DNA of 64,000 bases from NCBI GenBank assembly GCA_003674045.1, contig PENC01000016.1, positions 1 through 64,000 of the forward strand, in the 5' to 3' direction. The translations under genes and the position numbers were made by a program. Shown here piece by piece: positions 54,902 to 64,000 of this stretch. The notes beneath the pieces were generated by a model. That model searched no databases and had not been told where the DNA came from. It saw only the letters and a program-made list of their open reading frames with translations. Within the stretch, counting starts at the first letter, position 1. Every line of letters begins with the position of its first letter. Origin of the DNA: Streptomyces griseocarneus. GTDB lineage: Bacteria > Actinomycetota > Actinomycetes > Streptomycetales > Streptomycetaceae.

Positions 54902-54903
54902 GA

Positions 54904-55374
54904 ATGCCTCGTAAGGGCCCCGCCCCGAAGCGCCCGGTCATCATCGACCCGGTCTACGGTTCTCCTCTTGTCACCGCGCTGATCAACAAGATCCTGCTGC
55001 ACGGCAAGCGCTCCACCGCCGAGCGCATCGTGTACGGCGCCATGGAGGGTCTGCGCGAGAAGACCGGCAACGACCCGGTCATCACCCTCAAGCGCGCTCT
55101 CGAGAACGTCAAGCCGTCCCTGGAGGTCAAGTCCCGCCGTGTCGGTGGCGCGACCTACCAGGTCCCGGTCGAGGTCAAGCCGGGTCGCCAGTCGACCCTG
55201 GCCCTCCGCTGGCTCGTGGGTTACTCCCGCGCCCGTCGCGAGAAGACCATGACCGAGCGCCTCATGAACGAGCTGCTGGACGCCTCGAACGGTCTCGGCG
55301 CCTCGGTCAAGAAGCGTGAGGACACGCACAAGATGGCCGAGTCCAACAAGGCCTTCGCGCACTACCGCTGGTAG
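54904..55374 (+). CDS. rpsG: 30S ribosomal protein S7
   Basis: 156-residue head protein that nucleates 16S 3' domain assembly and, in other bacteria, represses its operon. MPRKGPAPKRPVIIDPVYGS, KILLHGKRSTAERIVYGAME, RRVGGATYQVPVEVKPGRQS, and LMNELLDASNGLGASVKKRE. ATG 54904 with aggagaagta (the end of rpsL) as ribosome site. Confidence 0.97.
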   Translation: MPRKGPAPKRPVIIDPVYGSPLVTALINKILLHGKRSTAERIVYGAMEGLREKTGNDPVITLKRALENVKPSLEVKSRRVGGATYQVPVEVKPGRQSTLALRWLVGYSRARREKTMTERLMNELLDASNGLGASVKKREDTHKMAESNKAFAHYRW

Positions 55375-55413
55375 TCGCAAACCCCATCGAGAACCGAGAG
55401 AAGACTGAGCCAT

Positions 55414-57534
<2,121 letters not shown>

Positions 57535-57693
57535 CCAGCTCCGTCTCCACAGACGAGGCTGACGCTTTAGGCTTGACACCGCTGTCGGGGCATACCACCA
57601 CAAACCGTGGTGGTCTGCCCCGGCGGGCGGCATCCCAGCAAAGATCCCTGGCGCCGACGAAGTAAGGCGTACAGAAACTTCCAGGAGGAACCC

Positions 57694-58887
<1,194 letters not shown>

Positions 58888-58922
58888 GTTCGCTTGCTTG
58901 ACGGTCTGACCTAGACGGTCGG

Positions 58923-58958
58923 AAAAGGCCCGCACATCGAAAGATGTGCGGGCCTTTT
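58923..58958 (+). terminator. Intrinsic terminator after tuf
   Basis: A perfect 16-bp stem, AAAAGGCCCGCACATC with GATGTGCGGGCCTTTT, on a GAAA tetraloop. The T-run is within the 3' arm. Confidence 0.93.
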
Positions 58959-58996
58959 CGCGTGCTCACTCATAAGAGTGCAAGGCAGAGAGTGGG

Positions 58997-59086
58997 GGGC
59001 GCCCCGTAAGGGGCGCGAGGCTGCTGCATTATGCGGCTCCGCCGCGTGGGCGCGACCAGCCGAAGCCGGCCCGCAGCCGCCGCCGG
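58997..59086. repeat. Dispersed intergenic repeat, class A (copy 5, inverted)
   Basis: This copy begins ggggcgccccgtaaggggcg, followed by ctgctgcattatgcggctccgccgcgtgggcgcgacc read in parts (tgcattatgcggctccgccg and cgtgggcgcgacc). It is a reverse-orientation member of class A, between tuf and the PIG-L gene. Confidence 0.6.
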
Positions 59087-59121
59087 ACAAACCGAGGCAC
59101 CCCCTGAGGCGCCCCAAGAAA

Positions 59122-61212
59122 TCAGGGCCGCCAGACCCACGGCGCCGCATCGGGCGCGAGCCCGACGACGCACAGCTGGTGACCACCGTCCGTCAGGACG
59201 GCCGGCGTGCCCACGGCGACATACGGGTCGGGGGAGACGGACGGTGACGCATCACCGGACCCCGCGTCCACGACCTGCACCTTTCCGCTGATGGCCCGGC
59301 CGAGCACCATCACCGTGTCGTTGCCGCCACGCACCGCGAGCGTGTGCGCGTCGAGCGGCCCGTACCCGTCGAAACTCTTCAGCTCGGATGTGTCCACCTC
59401 GTCCGAGCCCGGCTTGAAGCGGTACACCGACGGCTGGACCGCCTCCGGGGTGCGGTAGACGACCGCCAGCCTGCCGTCCGGCCCCAGCGTCGCGCCGGGG
59501 AGCCCGCCGGGCTGCGGCAGGCCCTTCAGCGGCATGGCGCGGACCGGGTCGCCCGGCTTCTCCTGGCTCCAGTGGTGCACCGTGTCGCGGCCGGTGCCGA
59601 AGACGTGCACACGCTTGTCCGCGTCCAGGGCCACCGTCAGGCCGTCCTGGATCTCCTGGCCGTGGAGGCTCTGCCACTTGCCCCACTTGCCGTCGGACTC
59701 GCGGACGCGGCTGGAGACGCCCTTGCCCGCGTTGCGGACGAAGAGGTGCACCCGGCCGTCCGGGGTGGCGATCGCCGCCGGCATGCCGACACGGCGGCCG
59801 CGGTCCGGCTTGTGCTCGGGGTTGCCGAGCTTCTGCCAGTCCTTGAAGTCGCCGTCCGGGGTCTTCTGCTCCAGCACCACGATCTCGCGGGTGTCCGGCT
59901 TCCCCTGGCCCGCCAGCGCGGAGAACCGCAGGCCGAAGAGGAGGCGGCGCCCGGCCGCGTCCGTGACCGTGGCCAGCGCGGGGGCCAGCGGGCCGCCGCC
60001 GAGGTTCTGCGGGTCGCCCCAGCGGCCGCTCCCGGCCGAGGACTCCTGCCAGCGCACCGCCTGCAGGCCGAGCACGCCGTACGCCTCCAGGCGCCCGCCC
60101 TTGTCCGTGCCGGGGGCCGCGGTGGCGCCCTCGTAGCGGTAGTGGGTGGAGCGGATCCAGCCCTTGCGGTTCTTCATCGGGCGGTCGCCGCCCTGGCCGT
60201 AGTCACCGCAGCCCGCGGCGTTGTCGCAGTTCCACTTGGGGTCGCCGCCGTATGCCTCGACCAGGCGGTGCTTGGCCTCGACGACCTCCGGCGGCAGATT
60301 GTGCGGCCAGCGCTGGTTGTAGTAGCCGCGGAAGGACGTGGTCACGAAGCGTGGCGGGTGTCCGTCCCGCTTGGTGGCGTCGGCCACCCACTGCGACATC
60401 GCCTTCCAGGTGAAGAGCGCGGTCGGAGTGTGGTCGCGGTGGTCGGAGCAGGCGCCGTAGTCGTTGTCCTTGGGGTGCGTCGCGTCGTGCACCTGGTAGT
60501 CGGGGTCCGGGTCCATGGTGTGGACCACGGTGGGCCGGTACTGGTCCATGATCCCGGCCAGGGTGTCCACCAGGGCGGTGTGCGTGTAGGTGCACACGGT
60601 GGTGCAGGGGGAGTCCTTGGCGACCATGCTCTGCATCTCGCCGTCGGCGCGCTCCCACAGCAGGGGCAGGCGCATGTCGTGCTCGGAGAGCATGGCGATG
60701 TTGAGGAAGACCAGCCGGGCCCGGCGGTTGCCGTTGGCCAGCTCGTTCGTCTCCGCCTTGATGCCGCCGCCGAGGTCCAGGACGGACTTCTTCCAGCCCG
60801 TGAACTTGTCCAGGCCGAGCATCTGCGCGTACGCCTGGCGGAGCCCCTGGTGGCGGGCCGAGGAGTAGGCCGCCTTGTCGGGCTTGGCCTTGGGCATGCC
60901 CTCGATCCAGTTCTGGCCGACGGCCTCGCCCGCCGTGACATAGACCGAGACGACCGGCACCCCGGCGTCCACCAGGTGCTGGGCGTCGGGGTTCATGAAG
61001 AACAGGTCGTCGTCGGGGTGCGCCATGACCTGGAGCAGCAGCGGGTTCTTCACACCGGCGAAGGACTGCGTGGAGTGCGGGTCCACCGCCCGGATCGGGC
61101 TGGGGGAGGCCTTGGCCCCCTTGCCCCCGCCTCCGCTGTCGCTGCAGCCCGCGGCGAGCGCCACCGTGCCGGCGGCCAGGCCCGCGAGCGCGGTCCGGCG
61201 GGATATCACCAT
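59122..61212 (-). CDS. Secreted PIG-L family deacetylase with C-terminal beta-propeller
   Basis: 696 residues. N-terminal export signal with a twin-arginine motif (ISRRTALAGLAAG) and a lipobox (ALAAGC), so a Tat-exported lipoprotein is likely. PIG-L domain at about residues 55-300: zinc motif MAHPDDDLFFMNPDAQH, SARHQGLRQAYAQMLG and the last His in CSDHRDHTPTALFTW. The family removes N-acetyl from sugars such as GlcNAc conjugates. The C-terminal 330 residues contain repeats like WQKLGNP, WGKWQSLHGQ and VFGTGRDTVHHWSQEKPGDP, the pattern of a sugar-binding propeller. ATG 61212 has no clear ribosome site. The substrate is probably extracellular, but not known. Confidence 0.85.
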   Translation of the reverse strand: MVISRRTALAGLAAGTVALAAGCSDSGGGGKGAKASPSPIRAVDPHSTQSFAGVKNPLLLQVMAHPDDDLFFMNPDAQHLVDAGVPVVSVYVTAGEAVGQNWIEGMPKAKPDKAAYSSARHQGLRQAYAQMLGLDKFTGWKKSVLDLGGGIKAETNELANGNRRARLVFLNIAMLSEHDMRLPLLWERADGEMQSMVAKDSPCTTVCTYTHTALVDTLAGIMDQYRPTVVHTMDPDPDYQVHDATHPKDNDYGACSDHRDHTPTALFTWKAMSQWVADATKRDGHPPRFVTTSFRGYYNQRWPHNLPPEVVEAKHRLVEAYGGDPKWNCDNAAGCGDYGQGGDRPMKNRKGWIRSTHYRYEGATAAPGTDKGGRLEAYGVLGLQAVRWQESSAGSGRWGDPQNLGGGPLAPALATVTDAAGRRLLFGLRFSALAGQGKPDTREIVVLEQKTPDGDFKDWQKLGNPEHKPDRGRRVGMPAAIATPDGRVHLFVRNAGKGVSSRVRESDGKWGKWQSLHGQEIQDGLTVALDADKRVHVFGTGRDTVHHWSQEKPGDPVRAMPLKGLPQPGGLPGATLGPDGRLAVVYRTPEAVQPSVYRFKPGSDEVDTSELKSFDGYGPLDAHTLAVRGGNDTVMVLGRAISGKVQVVDAGSGDASPSVSPDPYVAVGTPAVLTDGGHQLCVVGLAPDAAPWVWRP

Positions 61213-61396
61213 GCGATGTGAGATGTCCAACTGACTGGCTCCGTCCGTCGTACGGCAGTCACAGTGGCGGTATTGCGCATCCTGCGCCACCGGCTGCCCC
61301 GGCGTGCAGAAGGACGGCAGGTGGAGGGCACGGGTTGCCCACGGTCGCGGCAAACCCCGGCAAAGGTCATAGTGTCCCGTATGTCGGCGGGGTGGT

Positions 61397-61424
61397 TTGA
61401 CAACTGGGCCGCTGGGAGTACGGT
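61397..61424 (+). promoter_or_regulatory. Probable promoter of the S10 operon
   Basis: TTGACA (61397-61402), 16 bases, TACGGT (61419-61424), giving a long leader. A perfect -35 box. Confidence 0.5.
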
Positions 61425-61682
61425 TTTTGGCTTCGATTGGCGCCCCTTAGGGCCCGTATGGCACACTGTTCAGGTTGCTCGGTATGAGTGCCGATGCTGC
61501 GCGCCTCCCGCCGGGAGGACTGGAAGCGAGTCCCGCAGTACTCGTCACCTCTTTTCAGGGGTGGAAGTACGGGAATCTTCCGGGAAGTGTCAGCGGGGCC
61601 CCTACCAGGCACTCGGTGGGTGTCCTTCTCCCACAGCCCCCTTCGCCAGGGAATTCCTCCGGGAATCTTCCAAGAAGGGGCG

Positions 61683-61709
61683 CGACACGCCCGACCGCGT
61701 GGGTCGGAG
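61683..61709 (+). promoter_or_regulatory. Leader element shared with rpsL (rpsJ copy)
   Basis: 27 bases starting CGACACGCCCGACC and ending GTGGGTCGGAG, 26 of 27 identical with 54454-54480. Forms the same CCGACC/GGTCGG hairpin. It ends 69 bases before rpsJ; the rpsL copy ends 49 bases before its gene. Confidence 0.7.
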
Positions 61710-61778
61710 AAGGACGGCGCTTCGGCGCGAGCGCACCGAGTTCCAGAGCGTTACGAGAGACAGGACTACGAAGTAGCC

Positions 61779-62087
61779 ATGGCGGGACAGAAGATCCGCA
61801 TCCGGCTCAAGGCCTACGACCACGAGGTCATCGACTCCTCGGCGAAGAAGATCGTCGAGACGGTGACCCGTACTGGTGCGTCGGTCGCGGGCCCGGTGCC
61901 GCTGCCCACTGAGAAGAACGTGTACTGCGTCATCAAGTCGCCGCACAAGTACAAGGACTCGCGCGAGCACTTCGAGATGCGCACGCACAAGCGCCTCATC
62001 GACATCCTCGACCCCACGCCGAAGACGGTTGACTCGCTGATGCGTCTCGACCTGCCGGCGGGCGTCGACATCGAGATCAAGCTCTGA
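61779..62087 (+). CDS. rpsJ: 30S ribosomal protein S10
   Basis: 102-residue protein, first of the S10 operon; it also works in NusB-dependent antitermination. GQKIRIRLKAYDHEVIDSSA, GPVPLPTEKNVYCVIKSPHK, RTHKRLIDILDPTPKTVDSL. The ATG at 61779 matches the family start; the ribosome site is weak. The open frame upstream is leader. Confidence 0.96.
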   Translation: MAGQKIRIRLKAYDHEVIDSSAKKIVETVTRTGASVAGPVPLPTEKNVYCVIKSPHKYKDSREHFEMRTHKRLIDILDPTPKTVDSLMRLDLPAGVDIEIKL

Positions 62088-62100
62088 GGTGACGCGCGAG

Positions 62101-62745
62101 ATGGCTAAGAACATCAAGGGCATCCTGGGCGAGAAGCTCGGCATGACGCAGGTCTGGGACGAGAACAACCGGGTTGTCCCGGTGACCGTCGTCAAGGCCA
62201 CCCCGAACGTCGTGACCCAGGTCCGTACGAACGACAGCGACGGCTACGAGTCGGTCCAGATCGCCTTCGGCGAGATCGACCCGCGCAAGGTGAACAAGCC
62301 CCTCAAGGGTCACTTCGCCAAGGCCGACGTCACCCCCCGCCGTCACCTCGTCGAGATCCGTACCGCTGACGCCAGCGAGTACACCCTCGGCCAGGAGATC
62401 ACCGCTGCCGTGTTCGAGTCCGGCGTCAAGGTTGACGTCACGGGCAAGAGCAAGGGCAAGGGCTTCGCCGGTGTCATGAAGCGCCACAACTTCCGTGGCC
62501 TCGGCGCCGGGCACGGCACCCAGCGCAAGCACCGCTCCCCCGGTTCCATCGGTGGCTGCGCCACCCCGGGCCGTGTGTTCAAGGGCCTCCGCATGGCGGG
62601 CCGCATGGGCAACGAGCGGGTCACCACCCAGAACCTGACCGTCCACGCCGTTGACGCGGAGAAGGGCCTGCTCCTGATCAAGGGCGCGGTTCCTGGTCCG
62701 AACGGCGGCCTCGTCCTGGTCCGTACCGCGGCCAAGGGGGCCTGA
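62101..62745 (+). CDS. rplC: 50S ribosomal protein L3
   Basis: 214-residue core protein near the peptidyl transferase centre. KGILGEKLGMTQVWDENNRV, TGKSKGKGFAGVMKRHNFRG, and GSIGGCATPGRVFKGLRMAG. ATG 62101 after gaggtg; a GTG at 62089 would overlap that site. Confidence 0.96.
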   Translation: MAKNIKGILGEKLGMTQVWDENNRVVPVTVVKATPNVVTQVRTNDSDGYESVQIAFGEIDPRKVNKPLKGHFAKADVTPRRHLVEIRTADASEYTLGQEITAAVFESGVKVDVTGKSKGKGFAGVMKRHNFRGLGAGHGTQRKHRSPGSIGGCATPGRVFKGLRMAGRMGNERVTTQNLTVHAVDAEKGLLLIKGAVPGPNGGLVLVRTAAKGA

Positions 62746-62753
62746 GGTAACCG

Positions 62754-63404
62754 ATGAGCACCATTGACATCCTTTCGCCGGCAGGCGACAAGGCCGGGAC
62801 CGTCGAGCTCCCCGCGGAGATCTTCGACGCGAAGGTCAGCATCCCGCTGATCCACCAGGTCGTCGTCGCGCAGCTGGCCGCTGCCCGTCAGGGCACGCAC
62901 AAGACCAAGACCCGTGGCGAGGTCCGTGGTGGCGGCAAGAAGCCGTACCGCCAGAAGGGCACCGGTCGCGCCCGTCAGGGTTCGACCCGCGCGCCGCAGT
63001 TCGCCGGTGGTGGCGTCGTGCACGGTCCCGTGCCGCGTGACTACTCGCAGCGGACCCCGAAGAAGATGAAGGCCGCCGCCCTGCGCGGTGCCCTCACCGA
63101 CCGGGCGCGTCACTCCCGCATCCACGTCGTCTCCGGCGTGGTCGAGGGTGCGGTTTCCACCAAGGCCGCCAAGACCCTGCTCGGCAAGATCTCGGAGCGC
63201 AAGAACGTGCTCCTGGTCGCCGACCGGTCCGACGAGGCCGCGTGGCTGTCCGCCCGCAACCTGCCCCAGGTTCACATCCTGGAGCCGGGCCAGCTGAACA
63301 CGTACGACGTGCTCGTCTCCGACGACGTGGTCTTCACCCAGGCCGCCTTCGAGTCCTTCGTGTCTGGCCCCAAGGCCGTTGAGACCGAAGGGAGCGCCGC
63401 CTGA
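62754..63404 (+). CDS. rplD: 50S ribosomal protein L4
   Basis: 216 residues. TKTRGEVRGGGKKPYRQKGT and GRARQGSTRAPQFAGGGVVH are the loop that lines the exit tunnel and the macrolide path. In E. coli L4 represses the S10 operon. ATG 62754 with gaggtaacc upstream; stop overlaps rplW as TGATG. Confidence 0.96.
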   Translation: MSTIDILSPAGDKAGTVELPAEIFDAKVSIPLIHQVVVAQLAAARQGTHKTKTRGEVRGGGKKPYRQKGTGRARQGSTRAPQFAGGGVVHGPVPRDYSQRTPKKMKAAALRGALTDRARHSRIHVVSGVVEGAVSTKAAKTLLGKISERKNVLLVADRSDEAAWLSARNLPQVHILEPGQLNTYDVLVSDDVVFTQAAFESFVSGPKAVETEGSAA

Positions 63405-63721
63405 TGAGCGACGTCACCAGCAAGACCTTCACGGAGCACCGTGACCTGCTGATCAAGCCGGTCGTCTCCGAGAAGAGCTACGCGCTGCTGGACGAGAACA
63501 AGTACACGTTCATCGTCGACCCGCGCGCCAACAAGACCCAGATCAAGCAGGCCGTCGAGGCGGTCTTCTCGGTCAAGGTCACCGGGGTCAACACGATCAA
63601 CCGTCAGGGTAAGCGCAAGCGCACCAAGACCGGTTTCGGCAAGCGCGCCAACACCAAGCGCGCCATCGTGACCCTCTCTGAGGGCGACCGTATCGACATC
63701 TTCGGCGGTCCGACCGCCTAA
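63404..63721 (+). CDS. rplW: 50S ribosomal protein L23
   Basis: 105 residues at the tunnel exit, binding site for trigger factor and SRP. DLLIKPVVSEKSYALLDENK, FIVDPRANKTQIKQAVEAVF, and the basic end RQGKRKRTKTGFGKRANTKR. ATG overlaps the rplD stop. Confidence 0.96.
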   Translation: MSDVTSKTFTEHRDLLIKPVVSEKSYALLDENKYTFIVDPRANKTQIKQAVEAVFSVKVTGVNTINRQGKRKRTKTGFGKRANTKRAIVTLSEGDRIDIFGGPTA

Positions 63722-63762
63722 GGGCGGTCTGGATCGTCCGAATATCGGACGAGGACTGAGAA

Positions 63763-64000
63763 ATGGGTATCCGCAAGTACAAGCCGACGACCCCGGGCCG
63801 TCGTGGCTCCAGCGTCGCCGACTTTGTCGAGATCACGCGGTCCACGCCGGAGAAGTCGCTGGTCCGCCCTCTGCACAGCAAGGGCGGCCGTAACAACGCC
63901 GGTCGTGTGACCGTCCGACACCAGGGCGGTGGCCACAAGCGCGCCTACCGTGTGATCGACTTCCGTCGTCACGACAAGGACGGCGTGCCGGCCAAGGTCG
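63763..64000 (+). CDS. rplB: 50S ribosomal protein L2, N-terminal part
   Basis: Start of the L2 gene, cut by the right edge. The visible 79 residues include MGIRKYKPTTPGRRGSSVAD, PLHSKGGRNNAGRVTVRHQG and HKRAYRVIDFRRHDKDG. ATG 63763 follows gaggactgag. Confidence 0.95.
   Translation, partial: MGIRKYKPTTPGRRGSSVADFVEITRSTPEKSLVRPLHSKGGRNNAGRVTVRHQGGGHKRAYRVIDFRRHDKDGVPAKV

Larger units (their letters stand above)
61213..61778 (+). other. rpsJ upstream region and leader
   Basis: 566 bases without a convincing gene. It contains a promoter match (61397-61424), a leader of about 350 bases, two copies of gggaatcttcc (near 61570 and 61661) and the hairpin element shared with rpsL (61683-61709). 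Some of this may bind L4 or another ribosomal protein, as in other S10 operons, but no known structure was recognised. Confidence 0.6.

Overview
The window is chromosomal DNA of a Streptomyces (or a very close actinomycete). The evidence is very high GC, many GTG and TTG starts, gene-on-gene overlaps (ATGA, GTGA, TAATG), dispersed GC-rich intergenic repeats, and gene order typical of the genus: a second nuo cluster, htpX, yajQ, tRNA-Tyr, tRNA-Thr/tRNA-Met/rpmG/hadAB, murB, add, aspC, tRNA-Trp/secE/nusG, the L11-L1 and L10-L12 genes, rpoBC, rpsL-rpsG-fusA-tuf, then the S10 operon.

Layout. 1-6130 (minus): the start of a 2-oxoglutarate:ferredoxin oxidoreductase alpha gene, one NarL-type response regulator and two paralogous sensor kinases. 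6306-16183 (plus): a ten-gene complex I-like operon (nuoA B C H I J K L M N) that has no nuoD, E, F or G. 16395-20909: htpX, a yccF-like gene, yajQ, tRNA-Tyr, an NAD(P)-binding protein and a probably metal-less amidohydrolase homologue. 21128-29284: tRNA-Thr, tRNA-Met, rpmG, two hotdog dehydratases, a TetR/MFS pair with matching operators, murB between two arms of a 206-bp inverted repeat, add, aspC and tRNA-Trp. 29396-42815: secE, nusG, rplK, rplA, a lipoprotein, rplJ, rplL, rpoB, rpoC.

42877-54188 is the unusual part. Between rpoC and rpsL lies a minus-strand phage-tail operon with a divergent regulatory segment. Read in the direction of transcription it holds a tail terminator-like protein, tail tube, G/GT-type assembly chaperone (with a candidate -1 frameshift site), a tape-measure-like protein made of about 21 units of 14 residues, a small paralogue of its C-terminus, a distal tail protein, fibre/baseplate proteins, an amidase endolysin and two small membrane proteins. 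No capsid, portal, terminase, integrase or contractile sheath gene is present, so it looks like a headless, flexible-tail particle (F-type tailocin-like) locus with its own lysis genes. Two promoters, one for the tail operon and one for a zinc-ribbon/HTH regulator operon, carry nearly the same sequence over their -35 boxes, suggesting common control.

54530-64000 returns to housekeeping genes: rpsL, rpsG, fusA and tuf, then a secreted PIG-L deacetylase on the minus strand, then rpsJ, rplC, rplD, rplW and the start of rplB. The leaders of rpsL and rpsJ share a 27-base element (26 of 27 identical) that forms a hairpin.

All calls come from reading the sequence by eye; no database search or structure prediction was run.
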